From the NCBI GenBank assembly GCA_023091665.1, contig JALJCQ010000001.1, forward strand, positions 2,666,001-2,730,000: a stretch of DNA of 64,000 nucleotides. The letters are read 5' to 3'. The stretch's first letter is position 1; each line of letters starts with the position of its first letter. Below are positions 18,603-30,015 of this stretch, one piece after another. The notes beneath the pieces are model-generated. The model saw only the letters and a list, made by a program, of their open reading frames with translations. It did no database searches and was not told the DNA's origin. The DNA comes from Pythium myriotylum. Taxonomy: Eukaryota > Oomycota > Peronosporomycetes > Pythiales > Pythiaceae. The position numbers and the translations under genes were made by a program.

Positions 18603-19418
18603 GGTGGGCGGTGGCAGATTTGGATCTGGCTGGGCAAGGAGACGGAGGAGACGGAGGAGACGGAGGAGAGGGGAACCAGGTGCGCGGTGCGAGGCAAATC
18701 GCAGAGTGAGGAGCCACCTCGGCGGCGATGACGATGGGAATTGCAAGACGACATGGCGGTAGACTTGGGTCTGTGAGGTGAGAGGTTGTGCGTTGATGCG
18801 AGAGTAGGTTGAGTGGAGCCGATGGATGTGTTGGTTGAGAGAGATCCTTCGGTCTCTGCGATGTTGACAGAAGTCGGACAGGAAGCTATTGGGATTGGCC
18901 GGACGAAATCGGTCGTCTTCATATCCACCCACCACCACCACCACCACCACCACCACCACCACCACCACCATCGTCTTCAGCACCAACAACAGCAACGACC
19001 ACCACCACCAGAACAACAAGAACAACAACTGCAACAACTCATCAGCAGTTGCGTGTAGCCTAGAGAGAGAGTGGGGAGTTCGGGCGGCTGGATATTGCCC
19101 CGATGGCCTATTGAGTGTCCCGTGGAGATGACCAGAAATCTTTGATAGCAGTCGAACTGCATAGAAATTGTGTGATTGAATTGAAGCTCCAAGAGATGGT
19201 AAGCACAGTAACCACATAATCAGGAGACAGATAGCCGATCACTCCCTGTCACGAATAAACGAAATTGAGTTGGGATTTAGACGAGATGTACTGTAAAGAT
19301 GCATGCGAGAGAGAACACGAACCTCACGGTGGCAAAAGCCATTAACGTTACAACAAGAACAAGAGCAATAACAAGAACAAGAACAACGACTGCAGACCGA
19401 TGAAAAGGGATACTGCGC

Positions 19419-19919
19419 TCAGTAGTATCCCCCAAGACCATAGCTCTTGTAAGATGGTCCGTAGTAGTCGTTGCCGTAGCCGTAGGAGTTGTCGTCGTAG
19501 CCGTAGAAGCCGTTGCCGTATCCGTAGAAGCCGTTGCCGTATCCGTAGAAGCCGTTGCCGAAGCCGTAGTAGTCGTTGCCGTAGCCGTAGGAGTTGCCGC
19601 CGTAGCCACCGTAGCCACCGTAACCACCGTAGCCACCGTAACCACCGTAGCCACCGTAACCACCGTAGCCACCGTAGCCGTACATTTTCTTGCCGAATGA
19701 TCCGTAGCCGTAGCCGTCATCGTCGTACTCGTAGTTCTTGCGACGGCAATGGTGGCGATGGCGGCGGTGGCCGTGGCCATGGCCGTGGTTGTTTCCGTAG
19801 CTGTAGCCATTGTAGTTATAGTCGTAGTCACCGTATGCCGCTGCGGACGATGCAAAGAAAGCGAGGACGGCGAAGAAAGCGGTGGCGATGAGCGCGGTAG
19901 ACTTGGATCCCAGAGTCAT
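19419..19919 (-). CDS. secreted Gly/Tyr-rich protein, type B, copy B2
   Basis: 166 aa. Same as B1 except for two fewer GGY units in the central repeat. The signal peptide, His-rich segment and GNGFYGY triplet are unchanged. The Inr+FPR element lies at 19963-19978. Confidence 0.85.
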   Translation of the reverse strand: MTLGSKSTALIATAFFAVLAFFASSAAAYGDYDYNYNGYSYGNNHGHGHGHRRHRHHCRRKNYEYDDDGYGYGSFGKKMYGYGGYGGYGGYGGYGGYGGYGGYGGYGGNSYGYGNDYYGFGNGFYGYGNGFYGYGNGFYGYDDNSYGYGNDYYGPSYKSYGLGGYY

Positions 19920-20517
19920 GGCGTTGAGGCTGTGGAGACTTGAGGGTTTGCTGTGCTGGGGCAAAATGCGAAGTGAGCTTGGGATTGCACGTGCAAGCTA
20001 ACGGTGACGAGTGGAAGAACTTGAGGACAAAGGAGCAGACGAAGCGAAGAGGGTGTATTGTCGCCAAGGCTCGTTCTCTCGCAGTGCTGAAGGGTTGAAG
20101 GGTTGAAGGGTTGAGGGGTTGAAGGACTGATCGCAGCTAATCAACTCAAACATGGGCATTCGATCACTCATCAGTGAGACCGAACTTCGCGATCTCTCAA
20201 GCGAAAGTTAGGATCCAGTGGTCACTGGCATACCCTCAACTATGTGTCGCGACCAGCTACTTTTTGCAGACTGGAAGCCAGGATATTCCAGAACATCGTT
20301 CCATTCTCGTGGATCGGATTGAGAGCTTCCAACCATCTAACCGACAGGATACCGGTCCTGTCCGGTGTAGACATGTCAAGTCGAAGGTTAAAGGTTGAAG
20401 GTTGGCTCCATCCAAATCCAAGTCGAAAGAAAGATTCACTCGAACGAGCTTTGGACGTTAACCACTACACTAGGACTCGTCGATACAAACAGGATGCGGA
20501 GCAGGATGCTGAGGCCT

Positions 20518-21078
20518 TCAGTAGCCGGAGTATGGCGCGAAGCCGTAGCTGTAGTCGCTGTATCCTTGGCCGTAACCGCTGTACCCCTTGCCGTAGCCCT
20601 TGCCGTAGCCCTTGCCGTAGCCCTTGCCGTAGGAGCCGCCGTAGTTGGAGTAGTCATCGCCGTAGCCGTAGTACTTATTGCGGCCGTAGTTGTTACCGTA
20701 GCTGTTGCCGTAGTTGTTGCCGTAGTAGTAGTCGCTGTTCTTGCCGTAGTAGTCACCTCCGTAGCTCTTACCGCCGTAGCCGTAGTCACCGTAGCCGTAG
20801 TCGCCGTAGCCGTAGTCGTAGTCGCCGTAGTCGTAGTCGCCGTAGCCACCATAGACGCCGTAGCCGTAATCGTTGTAGTCGTCGTAGCCGTAGCCGTAGC
20901 CGTGCCCGTGGCCGTACTTCTTGCGGCGGTCGTGGTGCTTGTTCTTGTTCTTGGCGTAGCCATAGCCGTAGCCATAGCCGTCGTCGTAGTCGCCGTACGC
21001 GGCGGCGGAGGTGGCCGAGAGGCTGAAGAGCGCAAGGACTGCCGCGAGAGCGAGCAGCATGAATCGCTTGGAGATCAT
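20518..21078 (-). CDS. secreted Gly/Tyr-rich protein, type A, copy A3
   Basis: 186 aa, identical in protein to A1 and A2. The leader has four 9-nt units as in A1. Confidence 0.85.
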   Translation of the reverse strand: MISKRFMLLALAAVLALFSLSATSAAAYGDYDDGYGYGYGYAKNKNKHHDRRKKYGHGHGYGYGYDDYNDYGYGVYGGYGDYDYGDYDYGYGDYGYGDYGYGGKSYGGDYYGKNSDYYYGNNYGNSYGNNYGRNKYYGYGDDYSNYGGSYGKGYGKGYGKGYGKGYSGYGQGYSDYSYGFAPYSGY

Positions 21079-21903
21079 GGTGGGCGGTGGCAGATTTGGA
21101 TCTGGCTGGGCAAGGAGACGGAGGAGACGGAGGAGACGGAGGAGACGGAGGAGAGGGGAACCAGGTGCGCGGTGCGAGGCAAATCGCAGAGTGAGGAGCC
21201 ACCTCGGCGGCGATGACGATGGGAATTGCAAGACGACATGGCGGTAGACTTGGGTCTGTGAGGTGAGAGGTTGTGCGTTGATGCGAGAGTAGGTTGAGTG
21301 GAGCCGATGGATGTGTTGGTTGAGAGAGATCCTTCGGTCTCTGCGATGTTGACAGAAGTCGGACAGGAAGCTATTGGGATTGGCCGGACGAAATCGGTCG
21401 TCTTCATATCCACCCACCACCACCACCACCACCACCACCACCACCACCACCACCATCGTCTTCAGCACCAACAACAGCAACGACCACCACCACCAGAACA
21501 ACAAGAACAACAACTGCAACAACTCATCAGCAGTTGCGTGTAGCCTAGAGAGAGAGTGGGGAGTTCGGGCGGCTGGATATTGCCCCGATGGCCTATTGAG
21601 TGTCCCGTGGAGATGACCAGAAATCTTTGATAGCAGTCGAACTGCATAGAAATTGTGTGATTGAATTGAAGCTCCAAGAGATGGTAAGCACAGTAACCAC
21701 ATAATCAGGAGACAGATAGCCGATCACTCCCTGTCACGAATAAACGAAATTGAGTTGGGATTTAGACGAGATGTACTGTAAAGATGCATGCGAGAGAGAA
21801 CACGAACCTCACGGTGGCAAAAGCCATTAACGTTACAACAAGAACAAGAGCAATAACAAGAACAAGAACAACGACTGCAGACCGATGAAAAGGGATACTG
21901 CGC

Positions 21904-22404
21904 TCAGTAGTATCCCCCAAGACCATAGCTCTTGTAAGATGGTCCGTAGTAGTCGTTGCCGTAGCCGTAGGAGTTGTCGTCGTAGCCGTAGAAGCCGTTG
22001 CCGTATCCGTAGAAGCCGTTGCCGTATCCGTAGAAGCCGTTGCCGAAGCCGTAGTAGTCGTTGCCGTAGCCGTAGGAGTTGCCGCCGTAGCCACCGTAGC
22101 CACCGTAACCACCGTAGCCACCGTAACCACCGTAGCCACCGTAACCACCGTAGCCACCGTAGCCGTACATTTTCTTGCCGAATGATCCGTAGCCGTAGCC
22201 GTCATCGTCGTACTCGTAGTTCTTGCGACGGCAATGGTGGCGATGGCGGCGGTGGCCGTGGCCATGGCCGTGGTTGTTTCCGTAGCTGTAGCCATTGTAG
22301 TTATAGTCGTAGTCACCGTATGCCGCTGCGGACGATGCAAAGAAAGCGAGGACGGCGAAGAAAGCGGTGGCGATGAGCGCGGTAGACTTGGATCCCAGAG
22401 TCAT
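21904..22404 (-). CDS. secreted Gly/Tyr-rich protein, type B, copy B3
   Basis: 166 aa, identical in protein to B2. Its flanks also match those of B2 apart from isolated changes. Confidence 0.85.
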   Translation of the reverse strand: MTLGSKSTALIATAFFAVLAFFASSAAAYGDYDYNYNGYSYGNNHGHGHGHRRHRHHCRRKNYEYDDDGYGYGSFGKKMYGYGGYGGYGGYGGYGGYGGYGGYGGYGGNSYGYGNDYYGFGNGFYGYGNGFYGYGNGFYGYDDNSYGYGNDYYGPSYKSYGLGGYY

Positions 22405-23002
22405 GGCGTTGAGGCTGTGGAGACTTGAGGGTTTGCTGTGCTGGGGCAAAATGCGAAGTGAGCTTGGGATTGCACGTGCAAGCTAACGGTGACGAGTGGA
22501 AGAACTTGAGGACAAAGGAGCAGACGAAGCGAAGAGGGTGTATTGTCGCCAAGGCTCGTTCTCTCGCAGTGCTGAAGGGTTGAAGGGTTGAAGGGTTGAG
22601 GGGTTGAAGGACTGATCGCAGCTAATCAACTCAAACATGGGCATTCGATCACTCATCAGTGAGACCGAACTTCGCGATCTCTCAAGCGAAAGTTAGGATC
22701 CAGTGGTCACTGGCATACCCTCAACTATGTGTCGCGACCAGCTACTTTTTGCAGACTGGAAGCCAGGATATTCCAGAACATCGTTCCATTCTCGTGGATC
22801 GGATTGAGAGCTTCCAACCATCTAACCGACAGGATACCGGTCCTGTCCGGTGTAGACATGTCAAGTCGAAGGTTAAAGGTTGAAGGTTGGCTCCATCCAA
22901 ATCCAAGTCGAAAGAAAGATTCACTCGAACGAGCTTTGGACGTTAACCACTACACTAGGACTCGTCGATACAAACAGGATGCGGAGCAGGATGCTGAGGC
23001 CT

Positions 23003-23563
23003 TCAGTAGCCGGAGTATGGCGCGAAGCCGTAGCTGTAGTCGCTGTATCCTTGGCCGTAACCGCTGTACCCCTTGCCGTAGCCCTTGCCGTAGCCCTTGC
23101 CGTAGCCCTTGCCGTAGGAGCCGCCGTAGTTGGAGTAGTCATCGCCGTAGCCGTAGTACTTATTGCGGCCGTAGTTGTTACCGTAGCTGTTGCCGTAGTT
23201 GTTGCCGTAGTAGTAGTCGCTGTTCTTGCCGTAGTAGTCACCTCCGTAGCTCTTACCGCCGTAGCCGTAGTCACCGTAGCCGTAGTCGCCGTAGCCGTAG
23301 TCGTAGTCGCCGTAGTCGTAGTCGCCGTAGCCACCATAGACGCCGTAGCCGTAATCGTTGTAGTCGTCGTAGCCGTAGCCGTAGCCGTGCCCGTGGCCGT
23401 ACTTCTTGCGGCGGTCGTGGTGCTTGTTCTTGTTCTTGGCGTAGCCATAGCCGTAGCCATAGCCGTCGTCGTAGTCGCCGTACGCGGCGGCGGAGGTGGC
23501 CGAGAGGCTGAAGAGCGCAAGGACTGCCGCGAGAGCGAGCAGCATGAATCGCTTGGAGATCAT
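23003..23563 (-). CDS. secreted Gly/Tyr-rich protein, type A, copy A4 (innermost, left arm)
   Basis: 186 aa, identical in protein to A1. It is the innermost gene of the left arm and is divergent from A5, with 879 bp between the two start codons. Its upstream flank has the shortest (CCA)n tract (about 10 units) and stops matching the other A flanks at about 24104. Confidence 0.85.
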   Translation of the reverse strand: MISKRFMLLALAAVLALFSLSATSAAAYGDYDDGYGYGYGYAKNKNKHHDRRKKYGHGHGYGYGYDDYNDYGYGVYGGYGDYDYGDYDYGYGDYGYGDYGYGGKSYGGDYYGKNSDYYYGNNYGNSYGNNYGRNKYYGYGDDYSNYGGSYGKGYGKGYGKGYGKGYSGYGQGYSDYSYGFAPYSGY

Positions 23564-23880
23564 GGTGGGCGGTGGCAGATTTGGATCTGGCTGGGCAAGG
23601 AGACGGAGGAGACGGAGGAGACGGAGGAGACGGAGGAGACGGAGGAGAGGGGAACCAGGTGCGCGGTGCGAGGCAAATCGCAGAGTGAGGAGCCACCTCG
23701 GCGGCGATGACGATGGGAATTGCAAGACGACATGGCGGTAGACTTGGGTCTGTGAGGTGAGAGGTTGTGCGTTGATGCGAGAGTAGGTTGAGTGGAGCCG
23801 ATGGATGTGTTGGTTGAGAGAGATCCTTCGGTCTCTGCGATGTTGACAGAAGTCGGACAGGAAGCTATTGGGATTGGCCG

Positions 23881-24134
23881 GACGAAATCGGTCGTCTTCA
23901 TATCCACCCACCACCACCACCACCACCACCACCACCATCGTCTTCAGCACCAACAACAGCAACGACCACCACCACCAGAACAACAAGAACAACAACTGCA
24001 ACAACTCATCAGCAGTTGCGTGTAGCCTAGAGAGAGAGTGGGGAGTTCGGGCGGCTGGATATTGCCCCGATGGCCTATTGAGTGTCCCGTGGAGATGACC
24101 AGAACTTGTCGAATTCAGTTGAAATCCATACAAA
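23881..24134. other. centre of the inverted array (spacer between the two arms)
   Basis: The inverted-repeat arms match from 23880 leftwards and from 24135 rightwards (GGATTGGCCG against CGGCCAATCC). The 254-bp spacer is made of A-type upstream flank up to about 24104 plus about 30 bp (24105-24134) found in no other unit. The centre is therefore asymmetric: the left side keeps about 230 bp more of the A upstream region, including the (CCA)n tract, than the right. Confidence 0.8.
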
Positions 24135-24442
24135 CGGCCAATCCCAATAGCTTCCTGTCCGACTTCTGTCAACATCGCAGAGACCGAAGGATCTCTCTCA
24201 ACCAACACACCCATCGGCTCCACTCAACCTACTCTCGCATCAACGCACAACCTCTCACCTCACAGACCCAAGTCTACCGCCATGTCGTCTTGCAATTCCC
24301 ATCGTCATCGCCGCCGAGGTGGCTCCTCACTCTGCGATTTGCCTCGCACCGCGCACCTGGTTCCCCTCTCCTCCGTCTCCTCCGTCTCCTCCGTCTCCTC
24401 CGTCTCCTTGCCCAGCCAGATCCAAATCTGCCACCGCCCACC

Positions 24443-25015
24443 ATGATCTCCAAGCGATTCATGCTGCTCGCTCTCGCGGCAGTCCTTGCGCTCTTCAGCC
24501 TCTCGGCCACCTCCGCCGCCGCGTACGGCGACTACGACGACGGCTATGGCTACGGCTATGGCTACGCCAAGAACAAGAACAAGCACCACGACCGCCGCAA
24601 GAAGTACGGCCACGGGCACGGCTACGGCTACGGCTACGACGACTACAACGATTACGGCTACGGCGTCTATGGTGGCTACGGCGACTACGACTACGGCGAC
24701 TACGACTACGGCTACGGCGACTACGGCTACGGTGACTACGGCTACGGCGGTAAGAGCTACGGAGGTGACTACTACGGCAAGAACAGCGACTACTACTACG
24801 GCAACAACTACGGCAACAGCTACGGTAACAACTACGGCCGCAATAAGTACTACGGCTACGGCGATGACTACTCCAACTACGGCGGCTCCTACGGCAAGGG
24901 CTACGGCAAGGGCTACGGCAAGGGCTACGGCAAGGGCTACGGCAAGGGGTACAGCGGTTACGGCCAAGGATACAGCGACTACAGCTACGGCTTCGCGCCA
25001 TACTCCGGCTACTGA
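24443..25015 (+). CDS. secreted Gly/Tyr-rich protein, type A, copy A5 (innermost, right arm)
   Basis: 190 aa: as A1 but with five instead of four KGYG repeats before YSGYGQGYSD. It keeps the AYGDYDDG version after the signal peptide. Its upstream flank is truncated by the inversion junction at about 24135, 308 bp before the ATG, so it lacks the (CCA)n tract but keeps the initiator. Confidence 0.85.
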   Translation: MISKRFMLLALAAVLALFSLSATSAAAYGDYDDGYGYGYGYAKNKNKHHDRRKKYGHGHGYGYGYDDYNDYGYGVYGGYGDYDYGDYDYGYGDYGYGDYGYGGKSYGGDYYGKNSDYYYGNNYGNSYGNNYGRNKYYGYGDDYSNYGGSYGKGYGKGYGKGYGKGYGKGYSGYGQGYSDYSYGFAPYSGY

Positions 25016-25613
25016 AGGCCTCAGCATCCTGCTCCGCATCCTGTTTGTATCGACGAGTCCTAGTGTAGTGGTTAACGTCCAAAGCTCGTTCGAGTGAATC
25101 TTTCTTTCGACTTGGATTTGGATGGAGCCAACCTTCAACCTTTAACCTTCGACTTGACATGTCTACACCGGACAGGACCGGTATCCTGTCGGTTAGATGG
25201 TTGGAAGCTCTCAATCCGATCCACGAGAATGGAACGATGTTCTGGAATATCCTGGCTTCCAGTCTGCAAAAAGTAGCTGGTCGCGACACATAGTTGAGGG
25301 TATGCCAGTGACCACTGGATCCTAACTTTCGCTTGAGAGATCGCGAAGTTCGGTCTCACTGATGAGTGATCGAATGCCCATGTTTGAGTTGATTAGCTGC
25401 GATCAGTCCTTCAACCCCTCAACCCTTCAACCCTTCAACCCTTCAGCACTGCGAGAGAACGAGCCTTGGCGACAATACACCCTCTTCGCTTCGTCTGCTC
25501 CTTTGTCCTCAAGTTCTTCCACTCGTCACCGTTAGCTTGCACGTGCAATCCCAAGCTCACTTCGCATTTTGCCCCAGCACAGCAAACCCTCAAGTCTCCA
25601 CAGCCTCAACGCC

Positions 25614-26114
25614 ATGACTCTGGGATCCAAGTCTACCGCGCTCATCGCCACCGCTTTCTTCGCCGTCCTCGCTTTCTTTGCATCGTCCGCAGCGGCATAC
25701 GGTGACTACGACTATAACTACAATGGCTACAGCTACGGAAACAACCACGGCCATGGCCACGGCCACCGCCGCCATCGCCACCATTGCCGTCGCAAGAACT
25801 ACGAGTACGACGATGACGGCTACGGCTACGGATCATTCGGCAAGAAAATGTACGGCTACGGTGGCTACGGTGGCTACGGTGGCTACGGTGGTTACGGTGG
25901 CTACGGTGGTTACGGTGGCTACGGTGGCTACGGCGGCAACTCCTACGGCTACGGCAACGACTACTACGGCTTCGGCAACGGCTTCTACGGATACGGCAAC
26001 GGCTTCTACGGATACGGCAACGGCTTCTACGGCTACGACGACAACTCCTACGGCTACGGCAACGACTACTACGGACCATCTTACAAGAGCTATGGTCTTG
26101 GGGGATACTACTGA
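25614..26114 (+). CDS. secreted Gly/Tyr-rich protein, type B, copy B4
   Basis: 166 aa, same protein as B2 and B3, with a few synonymous changes in the GGY repeat codons (GGC for GGT) that are shared with B5. Inr+FPR at 25555-25570. Confidence 0.85.
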   Translation: MTLGSKSTALIATAFFAVLAFFASSAAAYGDYDYNYNGYSYGNNHGHGHGHRRHRHHCRRKNYEYDDDGYGYGSFGKKMYGYGGYGGYGGYGGYGGYGGYGGYGGYGGNSYGYGNDYYGFGNGFYGYGNGFYGYGNGFYGYDDNSYGYGNDYYGPSYKSYGLGGYY

Positions 26115-26945
26115 GCGCAGTATCCCTTTTCATCGGTCTGCAGTCGTTGTTCTTGTTCTTGTTATTGCTCTTGTTCTTGTTGTAACGTTAATGGCTTTTG
26201 CCACCGTGAGGTTCGTGTTCTCTCTCGCATGCATCTTTACAGTACATCTCGTCTAAATCCCAACTCAATTTCGTTTATTCGTGACAGGGAGTGATCGGCT
26301 ATCTGTCTCCTGATTATGTGGTTACTGTGCTTACCATCTCTTGGAGCTTCAATTCAATCACACAATTTCTATGCAGTTCGACTGCTATCAAAGATTTCTG
26401 GTCATCTCCACGGGACACTCAATAGGCCATCGGGGCAATATCCAGCCGCCCGAACTCCCCACTCTCTCTCTAGGCTACACGCAACTGCTGATGAGTTGTT
26501 GCAGTTGTTGTTCTTGTTGTTCTGGTGGTGGTGGTCGTTGCTGTTGTTGGTGCTGAAGACGATGGTGGTGGTGGTGGTGGTGGTGGTGGTGGTGGTGGTG
26601 GGTGGATATGAAGACGACCGATTTCGTCCGGCCAATCCCAATAGCTTCCTGTCCGACTTCTGTCAACATCGCAGAGACCGAAGGATCTCTCTCAACCAAC
26701 ACATCCATCGGCTCCACTCAACCTACTCTCGCATCAACGCACAACCTCTCACCTCACAGACCCAAGTCTACCGCCATGTCGTCTTGCAATTCCCATCGTC
26801 ATCGCCGCCGAGGTGGCTCCTCACTCTGCGATTTGCCTCGCACCGCGCACCTGGTTCCCCTCTCCTCCGTCTCCTCCGTCTCCTCCGTCTCCTCCGTCTC
26901 CTCCGTCTCCTTGCCCAGCCAGATCCAAATCTGCCACCGCCCACC

Positions 26946-27506
26946 ATGATCTCCAAGCGATTCATGCTGCTCGCTCTCGCGGCAGTCCTTGCGCTCTTCA
27001 GCCTCTCGGCCACCTCCGCCGCCGCGTACGGCGACCACGACGACGGCTATGGCTACGGCTATGGCTACGCCAAGAACAAGAACAAGCACCACGACCGCCG
27101 CAAGAAGTACGGCCACGGGCACGGCTACGGCTACGGCTACGACGACTACAACGATTACGGCTACGGCGTCTATGGTGGCTACGGCGACTACGACTACGGC
27201 GACTACGACTACGGCTACGGCGACTACGGCTACGGTGACTACGGCTACGGCGGTAAGAGCTACGGAGGTGACTACTACGGCAAGAACAGCGACTACTACT
27301 ACGGCAACAACTACGGCAACAGCTACGGTAACAACTACGGCCGCAATAAGTACTACGGCTACGGCGATGACTACTCCAACTACGGCGGCTCCTACGGCAA
27401 GGGCTACGGCAAGGGCTACGGCAAGGGCTACGGCAAGGGGTACAGCGGTTACGGCCAAGGATACAGCGACTACAGCTACGGCTTCGCGCCATACTCCGGC
27501 TACTGA
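26946..27506 (+). CDS. secreted Gly/Tyr-rich protein, type A, copy A6
   Basis: 186 aa with four KGYG repeats. It differs from A1-A5 by a Tyr-to-His change just after the signal peptide (AYGDHDDG), shared with A7. Initiator-like element at 26819-26834. Confidence 0.85.
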   Translation: MISKRFMLLALAAVLALFSLSATSAAAYGDHDDGYGYGYGYAKNKNKHHDRRKKYGHGHGYGYGYDDYNDYGYGVYGGYGDYDYGDYDYGYGDYGYGDYGYGGKSYGGDYYGKNSDYYYGNNYGNSYGNNYGRNKYYGYGDDYSNYGGSYGKGYGKGYGKGYGKGYSGYGQGYSDYSYGFAPYSGY

Positions 27507-28104
27507 AGGCCTCAGCATCCTGCTCCGCATCCTGTTTGTATCGACGAGTCCTAGTGTAGTGGTTAACGTCCAAAGCTCGTTCGAGTGAATCTTTCTTTCG
27601 ACTTGGATTTGGATGGAGCCAACCTTCAACCTTTAACCTTCGACTTGACATGTCTACACCGGACAGGACCGGTATCCTGTCGGTTAGATGGTTGGAAGCT
27701 CTCAATCCGATCCACGAGAATGGAACGATGTTCTGGAATATCCTGGCTTCCAGTCTGCAAAAAGTAGCTGGTCGCGACACATAGTTGAGGGTATGCCAGT
27801 GACCACTGGATCCTAACTTTCGCTTGAGAGATCGCGAAGTTCGGTCTCACTGATGAGTGATCGAATGCCCATGTTTGAGTTGATTAGCTGCGATCAGTCC
27901 TTCAACCCCTCAACCCTTCAACCCTTCAACCCTTCAGCACTGCGAGAGAACGAGCCTTGGCGACAATACACCCTCTTCGCTTCGTCTGCTCCTTTGTCCT
28001 CAAGTTCTTCCACTCGTCACCGTTAGCTTGCACGTGCAATCCCAAGCTCACTTCGCATTTTGCCCCAGCACAGCAAACCCTCAAGTCTCCACAGCCTCAA
28101 CGCC

Positions 28105-28605
28105 ATGACTCTGGGATCCAAGTCTACCGCGCTCATCGCCACCGCTTTCTTCGCCGTCCTCGCTTTCTTTGCATCGTCCGCAGCGGCATACGGTGACTAC
28201 GACTATAACTACAATGGCTACAGCTACGGAAACAACCACGGCCATGGCCACGGCCACCGCCGCCATCGCCACCATTGCCGTCGCAAGAACTACGAGTACG
28301 ACGATGACGGCTACGGCTACGGATCATTCGGCAAGAAAATGTACGGCTACGGTGGCTACGGTGGCTACGGTGGCTACGGTGGTTACGGTGGCTACGGTGG
28401 TTACGGTGGCTACGGTGGCTACGGCGGCAACTCCTACGGCTACGGCAACGACTACTACGGCTTCGGCAACGGCTTCTACGGATACGGCAACGGCTTCTAC
28501 GGATACGGCAACGGCTTCTACGGCTACGACGACAACTCCTACGGCTACGGCAACGACTACTACGGACCATCTTACAAGAGCTATGGTCTTGGGGGATACT
28601 ACTGA
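28105..28605 (+). CDS. secreted Gly/Tyr-rich protein, type B, copy B5
   Basis: 166 aa, identical in protein to B4 and sharing its synonymous repeat variants. Inr+FPR at 28046-28061. Confidence 0.85.
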   Translation: MTLGSKSTALIATAFFAVLAFFASSAAAYGDYDYNYNGYSYGNNHGHGHGHRRHRHHCRRKNYEYDDDGYGYGSFGKKMYGYGGYGGYGGYGGYGGYGGYGGYGGYGGNSYGYGNDYYGFGNGFYGYGNGFYGYGNGFYGYDDNSYGYGNDYYGPSYKSYGLGGYY

Positions 28606-29442
28606 GCGCAGTATCCCTTTTCATCGGTCTGCAGTCGTTGTTCTTGTTCTTGTTATTGCTCTTGTTCTTGTTGTAACGTTAATGGCTTTTGCCACCGTGA
28701 GGTTCGTGTTCTCTCTCGCATGCATCTTTACAGTACATCTCGTCTAAATCCCAACTCAATTTCGTTTATTCGTGACAGGGAGTGATCGGCTATCTGTCTC
28801 CTGATTATGTGGTTACTGTGCTTACCATCTCTTGGAGCTTCAATTCAATCACACAATTTCTATGCAGTTCGACTGCTATCAAAGATTTCTGGTCATCTCC
28901 ACGGGACACTCAATAGGCCATCGGGGCAATATCCAGCCGCCCGAACTCCCCACTCTCTCTCTAGGCTACACGCAACTGCTGATGAGTTGTTGCAGTTGTT
29001 GTTCTTGTTGTTCTGGTGGTGGTGGTCGTTGCTGTTGTTGGTGCTGAAGACGATGGTGGTGGTGGTGGTGGTGGTGGTGGTGGTGGTGGTGGTGGTGGGT
29101 GGATATGAAGACGACCGATTTCGTCCGGCCAATCCCAATAGCTTCCTGTCCGACTTCTGTCAACATCGCAGAGACCGAAGGATCTCTCTCAACCAACACA
29201 TCCATCGGCTCCACTCAACCTACTCTCGCATCAACGCACAACCTCTCACCTCACAGACCCAAGTCTACCGCCATGTCGTCTTGCAATTCCCATCGTCATC
29301 GCCGCCGAGGTGGCTCCTCACTCTGCGATTTGCCTCGCACCGCGCACCTGGTTCCCCTCTCCTCCGTCTCCTCCGTCTCCTCCGTCTCCTCCGTCTCCTC
29401 CGTCTCCTTGCCCAGCCAGATCCAAATCTGCCACCGCCCACC

Positions 29443-30015
29443 ATGATCTCCAAGCGATTCATGCTGCTCGCTCTCGCGGCAGTCCTTGCGCTCTTCAGCC
29501 TCTCGGCCACCTCCGCCGCCGCGTACGGCGACCACGACGACGGCTATGGCTACGGCTATGGCTACGCCAAGAACAAGAACAAGCACCACGACCGCCGCAA
29601 GAAGTACGGCCACGGGCACGGCTACGGCTACGGCTACGACGACTACAACGATTACGGCTACGGCGTCTATGGTGGCTACGGCGACTACGACTACGGCGAC
29701 TACGACTACGGCTACGGCGACTACGGCTACGGTGACTACGGCTACGGCGGTAAGAGCTACGGAGGTGACTACTACGGCAAGAACAGCGACTACTACTACG
29801 GCAACAACTACGGCAACAGCTACGGTAACAACTACGGCCGCAATAAGTACTACGGCTACGGCGATGACTACTCCAACTACGGCGGCTCCTACGGCAAGGG
29901 CTACGGCAAGGGCTACGGCAAGGGCTACGGCAAGGGCTACGGCAAGGGGTACAGCGGTTACGGCCAAGGATACAGCGACTACAGCTACGGCTTCGCGCCA
30001 TACTCCGGCTACTGA
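29443..30015 (+). CDS. secreted Gly/Tyr-rich protein, type A, copy A7 (outermost, right arm)
   Basis: 190 aa. It combines the AYGDHDDG variant of A6 with the five-repeat KGYG tail of A5. It has the longest upstream trinucleotide tract (about 15 units). The unit's 3' flank breaks off at about 30123, 110 bp before COG6. Confidence 0.85.
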   Translation: MISKRFMLLALAAVLALFSLSATSAAAYGDHDDGYGYGYGYAKNKNKHHDRRKKYGHGHGYGYGYDDYNDYGYGVYGGYGDYDYGDYDYGYGDYGYGDYGYGGKSYGGDYYGKNSDYYYGNNYGNSYGNNYGRNKYYGYGDDYSNYGGSYGKGYGKGYGKGYGKGYGKGYSGYGQGYSDYSYGFAPYSGY

